Shown: one piece after another, positions 8,924 to 17,921 of the stretch | Position numbering within the stretch: the stretch's first letter is position 1 | Layout: every line of letters begins with the position of its first letter | Assembly (NCBI GenBank): GCA_023391105.1 | Contig: JAEWBO010000042.1 | Span: 10,724 to 74,723, forward strand | Origin: Bacillota bacterium | Lineage (GTDB): Bacteria; Bacillota; Clostridia; Christensenellales; SZUA-584 | Reading direction: 5' to 3' | DNA: 64,000 nt | Position numbers and translations under genes: made by a program | The notes under the pieces: model-generated | What the model was told of the DNA's origin: nothing | Database searches by the model: none | What the model saw: only the letters and a program-made list of their open reading frames with translations

Positions 8924-9775
8924 TCAAGAATCCACAATCACGCCGCCATTCACATGCAGCACCTGACCCGACACATAGCTTGACGCATCGGACGCCAGAT
9001 ATACATATGTGGGTGCAAGCTGCGCAGGCTGAGCCGCATATTGAACGGGCACATCCGAGCCGAATTCCGCGACCTTCTGCGGTGAAAAGCTGGAGGTGAT
9101 AAGCGGTGTCCAAACGGGCCCCGGCGCCACGGCGTTCACGCGAATGCCGTTTTTAAGCAGCGATATCGACAATGAACGCGTGAATGAGACGATTGCACCC
9201 TTGGCAGACGAATAATCGAGCAAATCGGCGCTGCCCTTATAAGCTGTAATAGACGCAGTATTGATAATCGTGCTGCCCGCCTCGAGATGGGGGAGCGTTG
9301 CCTTGGTCATAAAAAAGTAAGAAAATACGTTGGTGCGAAAGGTTTCGTCCAGTTGCTCTGCGGAGATATCCGCGATGCTGTTTTGTGGATATTGCACAGC
9401 GATATTATTGACGAGCACATCAATTTTGTCAAACGCCTTCACTGTTTCATCGGCCACCTGCTGCGCCGAAGCTTCCTGACGCAGGTCGGCGCAGACTGCG
9501 ACGCATTTGCGGCCATAACCCTCTACGGCTGCTTTGGTTTCTTCTGCGTCCTTGTTGGCCTTTAGATAAGCGATCACAATATCTGCGCCTTCCTTGGCAA
9601 AAGCCACCGCGACAGCGCGCCCGATACCGCTGTCCCCGCCTGTGATGATCGCGGTTTTATTCGTCAGCAGCCCGCATCCTTTTTTGTTGGGGTCGTCATA
9701 GACGGGCTTCGGGTTCATTTCCCACTCCTTGCCCGGCGGAGCCTGATGTTGTTCAGGAAAGTTCTTTTTAGTCAT
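8924..9775 (-). CDS. Short-chain dehydrogenase/reductase (general-stress-type, YghA/GSP39-like)
   Basis: A 283-residue SDR with an extra N-terminal segment (about 40 residues, PPGKEWEMNPKP) typical of the YghA/general stress protein 39 subgroup. The cofactor loop is TGGDSGIG, the usual NNAG motif is NNIA, and the catalytic Tyr and Lys are in YSSAKGA with the catalytic Ser in TASITAY. It probably reduces a small aldehyde or ketone with NAD(P)H in the cytoplasm; the substrate is unknown. AAGGGAGA precedes the start. Its 3' end faces the chemoreceptor terminator. Confidence 0.92.
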   Translation of the reverse strand: MTKKNFPEQHQAPPGKEWEMNPKPVYDDPNKKGCGLLTNKTAIITGGDSGIGRAVAVAFAKEGADIVIAYLKANKDAEETKAAVEGYGRKCVAVCADLRQEASAQQVADETVKAFDKIDVLVNNIAVQYPQNSIADISAEQLDETFRTNVFSYFFMTKATLPHLEAGSTIINTASITAYKGSADLLDYSSAKGAIVSFTRSLSISLLKNGIRVNAVAPGPVWTPLITSSFSPQKVAEFGSDVPVQYAAQPAQLAPTYVYLASDASSYVSGQVLHVNGGVIVDS

Positions 9776-9877
9776 TGTTCCATTCTCCCTTAAATAATAG
9801 TATTTTCTCAGCCTTTGTTCTTTGCTATTCGTTTATGCAAAAAGATTTATATAACTGAAAATGTTAAAAATATACTA

Positions 9878-10729
9878 GTGTATGACACGATATTCAATAA
9901 CGATTTGACGCAGCCCAACGCCGATGGCAGCGGCGGAGATTTTATCTTCCGTATGGCGACGATCGATTATGGTTATTACAACCCAAATGAAGTATCGAAC
10001 AGCTTTGGCAGCGGGACGTCTATCCTAATACATGAAGATACGGTTATCGACGATCCGGTGGTGCTTAAACGGCTCAAGCTGACACCCGCAGAGGCAAAAC
10101 AGCAGGTTGAAGAGATGCTGGAAACAGCCGGGATCACCGATATGCAGATTTGCGGGATGTATCTTGTGGACAACGGCGATATCGGACTGAATGGCGATGA
10201 AAAAAGGGATGCGCAAAACAACGCATACACCATCAACTTGTGCCGATATGTGGATAACGTGCCTTGCGGCTATTCACAATGGTTTACGGATGCAGGAGAT
10301 ACCGTGGCGACTTACATCGGCAGCTGGTACTATGAGAAATTTGATATCACGGTCAATGACGACGGCATCATTGATCTGTCGTGGTCGTCGCCGCTGGAAA
10401 TTGGCGATACAGTTGTGGCGCACGCCGCTTTGCTGCCGTTCAAGAAAATTGCTCAGAGATTTGAGCAGCAGATTAAGAATTCGTACGCGTTTCAGGATGA
10501 CAGCGACAGCATTGAGGTGAAGGTTTATCGGGTATCGCTGGAACTGATGCGCATTTCGGAACAGGATTCCGTTGAAAAGGGCCTGCTGGTGCCGGTCTGG
10601 AACTTTTACGCCACAGAATCGAAAGAGGTGGAAACTTGTATGGAGGCAATCGGTTATGATTACCCGTGGGCAGTTATGTCCATTAACGCGGTAGACGGAA
10701 GCATCATCAGCGACACTGAAGGCTTTTAA
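9878..10729 (+). pseudogene. 5'-truncated DUF6034-type lipoprotein gene
   Basis: The readable protein matches my recollection of the C-terminal two-thirds of DUF6034 proteins of Clostridia. Landmarks are LLPFKKIAQRFEQQI, a segment ending GLLVPVWNFY, and a final INAVDGSI. Full-length members begin with a lipoprotein signal and about 150 further residues, all missing here. The frame is open from 9815, but no ATG with a ribosome site exists; GTG 9878 is the first in-frame start near the recognisable part. The upstream 100 bases serve the divergent dehydrogenase. I infer a deletion joined the gene body to that region and that the gene is dead or poorly expressed. The remaining frame is intact, so the event may be recent. 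Confidence 0.55.
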
Positions 10730-10748
10730 TAGAAAAAACGTTCTCATC

Positions 10749-10847
10749 GTGAGACTGATGCAAATTACCGATAACAACAAGCAATTCATCATCGAGGATA
10801 TTGACAAGCGGCAAATCGCATTCGGAATGAAGCAGAAAAGCGAATAA
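10749..10847 (+). other. Short open frame downstream of the DUF6034 remnant, status unclear
   Basis: From GTG 10749 a 32-codon frame (VRLMQITDNNKQFIIEDID and on to KQKSE) reads with protein-like composition, 19 bases beyond the remnant's stop and in another frame. It has no ribosome site. It could be the frameshifted tail of the preceding gene, a fragment of a lost neighbour, or chance. Confidence 0.2.
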
Positions 10848-10871
10848 GCGCGAGATGCGGCAGAATTGGGG

Positions 10872-10893
10872 GCAGTTGCTAGCTGCTTCTTTT
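10872..10893 (+). terminator. Possible short terminator ahead of mutS2
   Basis: GCAGTT pairs with AGCTGC over a three-base loop, followed by TTCTTTT. The stem is short and overlaps the -35 region of the mutS2 promoter. Confidence 0.35.
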
Positions 10894-10918
10894 CATGTTT
10901 GCCCGAAAATGGTATGAT
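10890..10918 (+). promoter_or_regulatory. Candidate mutS2 promoter
   Basis: TTTTCA, 17 bases, TATGAT, with TG one base upstream of the -10 (extended -10). The -10 ends 30 bases before the mutS2 start. Confidence 0.5.
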
Positions 10919-10948
10919 AAGTCATAACTCCAAACGAAGGACAAAAGC

Positions 10949-13279
10949 ATGGATCAAAAGGTACTGAATAAACTCGAATTCGATAAAATACGTGAGAAAC
11001 TGGCCGCGGGAGCGCTTTCGGACAGCGGCAAGGAAGCGGCGCTTAGTTTGCAGCCGCAGACCACCGTGGCTGCCACAAGAAATCTGCTTAGTGAAACGCT
11101 GGAAGCGGAAAGCGTGCTGATGCGTGCGGCCTCTTCGCCCATGAGCGGCTTTTCGAATATCACGTCTGAGCTGGCGCGTCTCAAAGCGGGAGCGGATATT
11201 GGGTGCAGGGAGCTGCTAAGGGTTCTCGGCGTTTTCAAAGCGGCAAGGCGCGCAAGAAACGGCCTTAAGGAAAGCGGTGCGGACAAGCTCTGGGACATGG
11301 CGCAGCAGCTGGAATATGATGAAAAGCTGATAAAGACCTTGGATGACGCGATAGAGAACGAAACAACCCTCTCGGACAGCGCGTCTGCAGAGCTTGCTTC
11401 CATACGGCGCCGCATGATCAGGGAAAACGATGGCATTCGTGAAAAATTAATCGCCATCACACGCTCAACAAAATACAAGGAGTATCTGCAGGACGCGATC
11501 GTGACGACACGCGGCGGACGTTATGTGGTGCCCGTCAAGCAGGAATACAAACGGAACATCAGCGGCCTGGTTCACGATCAGTCGGCCAGCGGACAGACGT
11601 TTTTCATAGAGCCGATGGAGGTTGTGGAGGCAAATAACCGCTTGCGTGAGCTAGAGCTGGCCGAAGAAGCGGAGATCGAACGTATCCTTCACGTGTTCAG
11701 TGAACAGCTGCGTGAATATGTGGACGCGCTCAAACTGGATCTGGAGATACTGACCGCCCTCGACCTCTTGTTTGCGAAGGCGCATCTTGCGTATACCATG
11801 AAGGCATCGCCGCCCAGTATCAGCGAGGACGGCACGCTCGTGATCAAAAATGGCCGCCATCCGCTGATCGACCCCAAAAAGGTGGTGCCTGTATCTCTCG
11901 CGATTGACAACGGCTACAGCGGCCTTATTATCACGGGACCCAATACGGGCGGAAAGACGGTGACGCTCAAGCTCACGGGACTGCTGTGTCTTATGGCGCA
12001 GTGCGGCATGTTTGTGCCTGCGGACGGCGGCACGGTGCTGCCTGTTTTCAGCTCAGTGTTTGCGGACATCGGCGACGAGCAAAGCATTGAACAGAGCCTC
12101 AGCACATTTTCCTCGCACATGGCCAACATCACGCGCATCGTAAGCAAGGCCGGACGTCATTCGCTGGTGCTTCTCGATGAGCTGGGCGCGGGTACAGACC
12201 CCGCCGAAGGCGCGGCGCTTGCGATGGCGATACTTGAAACGCTCGAACAGAAGGGCAGCACAGTACTCGCGACAACGCATTACAGCGAGATCAAGGCGTT
12301 TGCGACAGCGAGCGTGTATTATCAAAACGCGTGCATGGCGTTCAGCTTAAAGACGTTAAGTCCCACGTATCAGCTCATCATGGGAGTGCCGGGCGTATCC
12401 AACGCATTCGAGATATCCAAAAAGCTTGGGCTGGATGACGCGATTATATCGCGCGCCAGAGAACATATGTCGGAAGAGACAATCAAATTTGAGCAGCTTA
12501 TCGGTGAGGCGGCACGCCAGAAGGAGATCGCCGAGCGCAAGGAGCAGCAGGCCGAGATGAACCGTCGCACGGCGCAGTCCATCCGTGACAAAAGCGACAC
12601 CGAGCTTATAAAAGCAAAGGAAAAAGCCAAAAGCGTTGTGGACCGGGCGCACGAGCAAGCGATGGAGATACTGCGCGATGCACGCGATGAGGCCGAACGC
12701 GTGATTGCCGAGCTCAAACAGGCGAAATCCGTGAGGCAGGAGGAGATCAACGCGTCGCGCAAGGCGCTGTCCGACAAGATCGGCGAGGCGGCGACGCATC
12801 TTCGCACCAAGCCCGAAAAGAAAAGCGGGACGCGCCCCGAGGATATCGCCGTGGGCGATACGGTTCAGCTTTTGAGCCATAATGTAAGCGCGACGGTGCT
12901 CAAAGTGCCCAAGGATGGCAGTGTTTACGTACAAGCCGGTGCGCTCAAGCTGACTGTGCCGTTAAGCGACGTAGCGCCCGTGAAGGATGAGAAAAAGATC
13001 AAGTCCATTGGCGGATTCAAACGCAGCGGGCAAGCACCCGGCATGTCGGTGGATTTACGGGGAATGACGCTCGACGAAGCCGTGATGGAGACGGATATAT
13101 ACTTGGACGAAGCTTTTCTGGCCGGGCAGACCGAGGTGCTGCTGATTCATGGCAAGGGCACCGGCGTGCTCCGAAGCGGACTTCGTCAATACTTAAAAAG
13201 CCACGCGCATGTCAAGAGCTTTCGTGCCGGTCAGTACGGCGAGGGCGAGGACGGTGTGACCGTAGTGACACTCAAATAA
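10949..13279 (+). CDS. mutS2: Endonuclease MutS2 / ribosome-collision factor
   Basis: 776 residues, the usual length. The core and lever region come first, then the ATPase with Walker A GPNTGGKTVTLK and Walker B LLDELGAGTDPAEGAALA. A charged coiled segment (about 510-640) follows, then the C-terminal Smr nuclease domain (VDLRGMTLDEA, LLIHGKGTGVLR). MutS2 suppresses recombination, and in Bacillus it also splits collided ribosomes; it lacks mismatch-recognition residues of MutS. Start ATG 10949 follows CGAAGGA. A small DUF523 gene follows 11 bases later, probably in one transcript. Confidence 0.97.
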   Translation: MDQKVLNKLEFDKIREKLAAGALSDSGKEAALSLQPQTTVAATRNLLSETLEAESVLMRAASSPMSGFSNITSELARLKAGADIGCRELLRVLGVFKAARRARNGLKESGADKLWDMAQQLEYDEKLIKTLDDAIENETTLSDSASAELASIRRRMIRENDGIREKLIAITRSTKYKEYLQDAIVTTRGGRYVVPVKQEYKRNISGLVHDQSASGQTFFIEPMEVVEANNRLRELELAEEAEIERILHVFSEQLREYVDALKLDLEILTALDLLFAKAHLAYTMKASPPSISEDGTLVIKNGRHPLIDPKKVVPVSLAIDNGYSGLIITGPNTGGKTVTLKLTGLLCLMAQCGMFVPADGGTVLPVFSSVFADIGDEQSIEQSLSTFSSHMANITRIVSKAGRHSLVLLDELGAGTDPAEGAALAMAILETLEQKGSTVLATTHYSEIKAFATASVYYQNACMAFSLKTLSPTYQLIMGVPGVSNAFEISKKLGLDDAIISRAREHMSEETIKFEQLIGEAARQKEIAERKEQQAEMNRRTAQSIRDKSDTELIKAKEKAKSVVDRAHEQAMEILRDARDEAERVIAELKQAKSVRQEEINASRKALSDKIGEAATHLRTKPEKKSGTRPEDIAVGDTVQLLSHNVSATVLKVPKDGSVYVQAGALKLTVPLSDVAPVKDEKKIKSIGGFKRSGQAPGMSVDLRGMTLDEAVMETDIYLDEAFLAGQTEVLLIHGKGTGVLRSGLRQYLKSHAHVKSFRAGQYGEGEDGVTVVTLK

Positions 13280-13290
13280 AGGAGCACAGA

Positions 13291-13725
13291 ATGGATGTTG
13301 CAAGCGCGTGTCTTGTGGGGCATAAATGCCGTTATAACGGCGAGGCAAGTGAAGACTTAAGGATCAAAAAAATGTATGAGAAGGGATTGGTCATGCCTGT
13401 CTGTCCCGAGCTGCTCGCGAAACTGCCTGTGCCGCGCGCCGCATCCGAGATCGTAGACGGTGACGGAGAGGATGTACTGGCCGGCCGTGCACGCGTGATG
13501 GCGCAGGATGGCGCAGACATAACGCGGGAGTTTGTGAAGGGTGCGCAAATGACGCTGGAAATCGCGAAGAAATGTGGCGCGAAGCGCGCGTATCTGAAGG
13601 CCAAGAGTCCTTCATGCGGCTGTGGACATATTTATGACGGTACGTTCACCGGACAACTGTGCCAAGGTGATGGCGTGACAAGTGCGGTCCTTAAAAAACA
13701 CGGCATAGAAGTGATCGAAATATGA
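13291..13725 (+). CDS. DUF523 family protein
   Basis: A complete 144-residue DUF523 protein. Conserved features are an early Cys pair (SACLVGHKCRYNG), CPE (VMPVCPELL) and the SPSCGCG motif near residue 110. The invariant Cys residues suggest metal or Fe-S binding, but the family has no established function that I know. AAGGAG precedes ATG 13291. It is 11 bases downstream of mutS2, so co-transcription is likely. Confidence 0.9.
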   Translation: MDVASACLVGHKCRYNGEASEDLRIKKMYEKGLVMPVCPELLAKLPVPRAASEIVDGDGEDVLAGRARVMAQDGADITREFVKGAQMTLEIAKKCGAKRAYLKAKSPSCGCGHIYDGTFTGQLCQGDGVTSAVLKKHGIEVIEI

Positions 13726-13764
13726 AACATTTATGAATAATCGGTGAAATATGAACAAGCTATA

Positions 13765-13794
13765 TTGGTTCATGCCGAGCAATTGGTCTATAAT
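13765..13794 (+). promoter_or_regulatory. Promoter of the first two-component operon
   Basis: TTGGTT, 18 bases, TATAAT. A second TTGGT(C) at 13783-13787 directly abuts the -10, so two TTGGT boxes lie 18 bases apart and could serve as regulator contacts. Confidence 0.6.
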
Positions 13795-13852
13795 AGTAAA
13801 ATAATATGCTTAAAAATATCCTTTATTTATATAAACGGGTGAGGTGAAAGTA

Positions 13853-14533
13853 ATGTCGAAGGACATATTGGTCGTTGACGATGATAAGAATATCTGCGAA
13901 GTCATTAAGCTCTATCTGCAAAAGGAAGACTTTAGGGTCACACTGGCTTACGACGGACAAGCGGGCATCGAAGCGTTTGAGCGCAATACACCCGCGCTGG
14001 TTGTGCTGGATATCATGATGCCACGCAAGGATGGCTGGGAGGTATTAAAGCAGATCCGCAAATCCAGCTCGGTGCCTGTGATTATGCTCACCGCCAAGGG
14101 TGAGACGTTTGATAAGGTTTTGGGCTTAGAGCTGGGCGCAGACGACTACATCGTAAAGCCGTTTGATCCCAAGGAGTTTATCGCGCGCGTCAAGGCGGTC
14201 ACACGCCGCGCAGGTATGCAGGAGGAAGAAAACAAACAGATCAGCTATGAAGGGCTGAACATCGATATTTCCAACTACACCGTTACCTACAAAGGCGAGA
14301 TCGTGGAAATGCCGCCCAAGGAAATTGAGCTGCTGTACTTCCTCGCGTCACATCCCAATAAGGTATACACGCGTGAGCAGCTACTGCAGCAGGTTTGGGA
14401 CTTTGAGTTCTTTGGCGATTCGCGTACGGTAGATGTCCATATCAAACGGCTTCGCAAAAAGCTTTACGATCAGGGAGAACACTGGGAGATCAAAACGGTC
14501 TGGGGCGTGGGCTACAAGTTTGAGGTTCGGTAA
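13853..14533 (+). CDS. OmpR/PhoB-family response regulator
   Basis: 226 residues: receiver domain with acidic pocket VVDDD (residues 7-11), phospho-acceptor Asp53 in VVLDIMMP, switch Thr in MLTAKG and Lys in VKPF; then a winged-helix DNA-binding domain ending KTVWGVGYKFEVR. A GTG at 13844 is in frame, but ATG 13853 sits six bases after GAGGTG and gives the standard N-terminus. The stop abuts the kinase ATG. The cognate kinase and an HtrA protease follow, as in envelope-stress systems such as CssRS-HtrA; the link to that exact system is inference. Confidence 0.95.
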   Translation: MSKDILVVDDDKNICEVIKLYLQKEDFRVTLAYDGQAGIEAFERNTPALVVLDIMMPRKDGWEVLKQIRKSSSVPVIMLTAKGETFDKVLGLELGADDYIVKPFDPKEFIARVKAVTRRAGMQEEENKQISYEGLNIDISNYTVTYKGEIVEMPPKEIELLYFLASHPNKVYTREQLLQQVWDFEFFGDSRTVDVHIKRLRKKLYDQGEHWEIKTVWGVGYKFEVR

Positions 14534-15988
14534 ATGTCAAAGTCGCTTTTTACCCGAATGCTTGTCGTTTATCTGCTGATTATTTTGATTGCGTTCACAT
14601 TGCTGGGCGGGATATTTTTTGAAACGCTGAAGAATCAGTTCCTTAATTCGCAGATGCAAACGATGATGGATAATGCAGAAATCATCAACGACTGGAATAC
14701 GCTAAGGTTCTACGTCGAAATGTCAGGCGAGGATTTTCAAGCGCGGCTGATGCAAAAGGCCATTAGTGATAAGACTGTCATCTGGCTGATTACCCCTGAC
14801 GGAGGTGTCTATAGCATCGCCGATCCTGAGGAAAAAAGTGATATCGATAAATTGTATTCCGCGGCCAATACGTTTGATTTTCTTTCGGACACCTTGCAAG
14901 GCAAAAAAGTGACGCGGATATCCAACGTCCACAATTCGTTTAAAGACACGGTTATGACTGTGGCTATACCCTTAAAAGTAGACAACACCATTCAAGGCGC
15001 GATCGTGGTACATAAAGAGGTGCAATCCGTCAACATGGGTATCAACGCGATATTCCACCAGGTTTTTATGCCGCTGTTGATTTCCGTGGCATTTGCTGCG
15101 ATACTCGTTTTCATTCTGTCGAGGTACATCGTGCGGCCGATAAGAGATATATCTTATGCGGCAGGGGAGTTGTCCCGCGGCAATCTCGATTGGCGAGTGA
15201 CGCCGAGAACCAAGGATGAGATCGGTGAGCTTGCCGAATCGTTCAACAGGATGGCGGAGGAGCTCAAGTTGCAGGACGGTTTGCGCAACACGTTTATCGC
15301 AAACGTGTCGCACGAACTGCGCACGCCCCTCGCATCCGTGCAGGGCTTCATCCAGGGCATGCTGGATCGGGCGATCGAGGAAAATGATCGCGACAAATAC
15401 CTGGAAATCGTGCTGGGTGAAACAAAGCGCATGAACACGCTGATATCCGATCTGCTGAACCTTGCGAAGATCGAATCCGGCAAGTTTCCGATCGAATACA
15501 GTGAATTCGATATCAATGAGCTGATCCGTCGCTGCATATTAACATTCGAGCAGCGCATCGAAGAAAAACAGATCGAGGTTAATATCCGGCTTGCCGATAA
15601 CAAGCTGTTTGTATGGGCGGACGAGGATCGCATTTCGCAGGTCATCACCAATCTTGTGGACAATGCCGTCAAGTTTACCCCTTCGGGCGGTGAACTGAAG
15701 GTTTGGACGCATGCGGCGGATAACAAGGTGTATGTGAGCATAGCGGATACGGGCGAAGGCATACCTGTGGAAGATCAGCCGTACGTTTTCGAGCGCTTTT
15801 TCAAGGTGGACAAATCCCACAGCCAAAGCACGCCGGGCACCGGTATCGGTCTTTCCATCGTCAAGCGTATTATTTCGCAGCATGGAGAGAAAATAACGCT
15901 GCAATCGGTGCCGGGCAAAGGGACAACGTTTACATTTTCCCTAACGCGTACGTTTGAGGGTTCATCGCAAAGCCCTCAAGGAAAGTAA
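14534..15988 (+). CDS. Sensor histidine kinase (HAMP-HisKA-HATPase)
   Basis: 484 residues: TM1 (about 8-30), an extracytoplasmic sensor of roughly 140 residues, TM2 (about 177-198), HAMP (198-250), dimerisation/phospho-acceptor domain with His260 in NVSHELRTPL, and ATPase domain with N-box NLVDNAVKF, G1 DTGEGI and G2 GTGIGLS. The ATG follows the regulator's stop codon with no gap, so the two are translationally coupled. It is expected to phosphorylate the upstream regulator in response to an envelope or secretion signal. Confidence 0.96.
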   Translation: MSKSLFTRMLVVYLLIILIAFTLLGGIFFETLKNQFLNSQMQTMMDNAEIINDWNTLRFYVEMSGEDFQARLMQKAISDKTVIWLITPDGGVYSIADPEEKSDIDKLYSAANTFDFLSDTLQGKKVTRISNVHNSFKDTVMTVAIPLKVDNTIQGAIVVHKEVQSVNMGINAIFHQVFMPLLISVAFAAILVFILSRYIVRPIRDISYAAGELSRGNLDWRVTPRTKDEIGELAESFNRMAEELKLQDGLRNTFIANVSHELRTPLASVQGFIQGMLDRAIEENDRDKYLEIVLGETKRMNTLISDLLNLAKIESGKFPIEYSEFDINELIRRCILTFEQRIEEKQIEVNIRLADNKLFVWADEDRISQVITNLVDNAVKFTPSGGELKVWTHAADNKVYVSIADTGEGIPVEDQPYVFERFFKVDKSHSQSTPGTGIGLSIVKRIISQHGEKITLQSVPGKGTTFTFSLTRTFEGSSQSPQGK

Positions 15989-15992
15989 CGCT

Positions 15993-16038
15993 TTGTTTAC
16001 CTCTTGTTTGCATTTTGTTAAAAATAGGTGTATATAAT
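15993..16038 (+). promoter_or_regulatory. HtrA promoter with three 11-bp-phased TTGTT(T/A) boxes
   Basis: TTGTTT at 15993, TTGTTT at 16004 and TTGTTA at 16015 start exactly 11 bases apart, on one helix face, just upstream of a -10 TATAAT at 16033-16038. No good -35 is present (16010-16015 reads GCATTT). Direct repeats at 11-bp spacing that overlap a weak -35 are the usual target of PhoB/PhoP-class regulators. The regulator encoded two genes upstream is the obvious candidate. Confidence 0.6.
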
Positions 16039-16082
16039 GTCATACATACAGCAATAATGTTCCTAAAGAAGGAGGTTTTCAT

Positions 16083-17474
16083 ATGGACGATGAATTGAGA
16101 CACCAAGACAGTGGAGACGAAAACAGACCCGAGCGTGCAGAGGAAGGACAACAATACAGAGCGGAGCAGCAGGCTTCACCAGCCGCCGGATATGGGTTTT
16201 ACGAACAGCAGAACCAAAATTGGGGACAGGCATGGCAGCAGCCGCCTTTTAGCGGCGGAGCTGTTCCGCATAAGCCCAAAAAATCAAAGGGTGCGCTCAT
16301 CGCACTTCTTATTGTGGTTTGTCTGCTCGGCGGCGTGGCCGCGGGCACTTTTCTCGTAGCGCCGGGAATCGGCAACCTTCAAAATTCGCTGCCGAACGGT
16401 CTTGCTATGCTGCCGGACAATAACCCAGCAGCCACACAGCCTGCAGTCAGCGACGATCAGACGGCGGAAGTGCCCGAAATCGGCGGCGCTGCTCCGAACA
16501 TCGAAGCAACTACGAGCCCCATCGTGCAGATTGCCAAGGAAGTCGGGCCGTCTGTTGTGGGTGTGGCGGTCAGCGTGAATCAGCCGATGCTGGGACAGCA
16601 GGGACCAACTGAACAGCAAAGCGGATACGGCACAGGTGTTATCATCACGCAGGACGGTTATATCGTGACAAATAACCACGTGGTAGAGGGAAGTGATTCC
16701 GTCAATATCACGCTTTACAACGACGAAACCTTATACCCGGCCACTGTCGTGGGTGTGGATGCCACGACAGACCTTGCCGTGCTCAAGATCGAAGCGACAG
16801 GGCTTATCCCTGCGGCGCTTGGTGATTCGGGTGCGCTTGAAGTGGGTGAAACGGTGGTCGCCATCGGCAATCCCTTGGGCGCTTCGCTTGCGGGCAGTGT
16901 GACTTCGGGCATTGTGAGCGCGCTCAACCGTAACATTAGTACCGAAGGATTCAGCCAGGAATATATACAAACGGACGCAGCAATCAATCCCGGCAACAGC
17001 GGCGGTGCGCTGGTCAACATGAAGGGGCAAGTTATCGGCATAAACACTTTGAAGACTTACCTTGCCGGATATGACGACTATGGCGTACCTATCGGTACAG
17101 AGGGCATCGGCTTTGCGATACCGATCAATACCGCGAAGCCTATTATTGAGCAGCTTATTGCAACGGGCAGCATTCAGCGCCCCGGCATAGGTATAACGTG
17201 TCTTGTGGATATGACCAACCAATATAATGCAGCAGGGGCGCCTGCAGGTGTCACGGTGGTGAATGTAACGAAGGACGGCCCTGCCGCAAAGGCGGGTCTT
17301 GAAGCTTATGATATCATCACTGTCATAGACGGAATTGCGGCGGATTCGGTGGAAACACTGACAACGGCCATTCAGAAACACAACGTCGGTGATAAGATTG
17401 AGCTTACCGTGTGGCGCAATGGACAGGAATATAAGGCTGTTGTGACGGTAGGAGACTTAAACAATATGAGCTGA
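16083..17474 (+). CDS. HtrA/DegP-like S1C serine protease, membrane anchored
   Basis: 463 residues. A polar Gln-rich N-terminal tail of about 65 residues is followed by one TM segment (about 70-95), a linker, the trypsin-like protease domain and one C-terminal PDZ domain (about 370-460). The triad is visible: His199 in TNNHVVEG, Asp230 in TTDLAVLK and Ser306 in GNSGGALV. It degrades or refolds misfolded exported proteins outside the membrane. The start follows AAGGAGG. It has its own promoter with phased repeats and ends at a strong hairpin. Confidence 0.95.
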   Translation: MDDELRHQDSGDENRPERAEEGQQYRAEQQASPAAGYGFYEQQNQNWGQAWQQPPFSGGAVPHKPKKSKGALIALLIVVCLLGGVAAGTFLVAPGIGNLQNSLPNGLAMLPDNNPAATQPAVSDDQTAEVPEIGGAAPNIEATTSPIVQIAKEVGPSVVGVAVSVNQPMLGQQGPTEQQSGYGTGVIITQDGYIVTNNHVVEGSDSVNITLYNDETLYPATVVGVDATTDLAVLKIEATGLIPAALGDSGALEVGETVVAIGNPLGASLAGSVTSGIVSALNRNISTEGFSQEYIQTDAAINPGNSGGALVNMKGQVIGINTLKTYLAGYDDYGVPIGTEGIGFAIPINTAKPIIEQLIATGSIQRPGIGITCLVDMTNQYNAAGAPAGVTVVNVTKDGPAAKAGLEAYDIITVIDGIAADSVETLTTAIQKHNVGDKIELTVWRNGQEYKAVVTVGDLNNMS

Positions 17475-17496
17475 CAACCTATAATTGACCTAAGAA

Positions 17497-17539
17497 AGAA
17501 GCAGGTCGGCGGATGTTCTCGCTGATCTGCTTCTCTTTT
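17497..17539. terminator. Bidirectional terminator between htrA-like gene and small minus-strand gene
   Basis: AGAAGCAGGTC pairs with GATCTGCTTCT over a long loop, with CTTTTC to the right. On the minus strand the same stem is followed by TTTCTT, so it can stop transcription from both sides. Confidence 0.65.
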
Positions 17540-17599
17540 CTCAAGAGAAATTACCTTGAGAATCGAACCGGGGTGCCAAAATAAATCTTGTTTCGCGCG

Positions 17600-17710
17600 C
17601 TAAAGCTCTGAGTCTTTCATTGGACGGTATTGATTCTCAGCTTTGTTTTCGTGACCAACGGTATCGTTCATCTTTTTTTGAACCTTGGTACGCGCTTTTC
17701 TAATCTTCAT
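17600..17710 (-). CDS. Small basic protein, 36 residues, unknown
   Basis: A 37-codon frame (including stop) begins at ATG 17710 six bases after GGAGGTGA (17717-17724 on the plus strand), close to an ideal Shine-Dalgarno. The peptide starts MKIRKARTKVQKKMND and ends QYRPMKDSEL. It is very basic at the N-terminus, hydrophilic throughout, with no Cys, TM segment or signal. Such peptides may bind nucleic acid or ribosomes, or be spore proteins; I recognise no family. It is the only gene in the 435 bases between the protease and the AroE-like gene. The ribosome site is the main evidence. Confidence 0.6.
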   Translation of the reverse strand: MKIRKARTKVQKKMNDTVGHENKAENQYRPMKDSEL

Positions 17711-17861
17711 TATGTATCACCTCCGCAGATATATTGCCCCGAATTCAGTCATAATATTACATAAACCGGAGTGAAACGCGATTCCTCGCCTTAGATGGAA
17801 GCATGCTCGTTTTTACAACCGTTTTTACTAGAAAAACAACCATTTTGTTATGAAAAAGATT

Positions 17862-17880
17862 ATGTTATGATAATTAACAT
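17862..17880. promoter_or_regulatory. 19-bp inverted repeat over the AroE-like gene's -10 region
   Basis: ATGTTA and TAACAT flank seven bases; the dyad covers a candidate -10 (GATAAT, 17869-17874) that has TTGTTA at 17845-17850, 18 bases upstream. This geometry suits a repressor site. Confidence 0.35.
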
Positions 17881-17921
17881 TCCGCATACTCAAATGACAA
17901 GTAGGAATTGTGAGAGAAATG

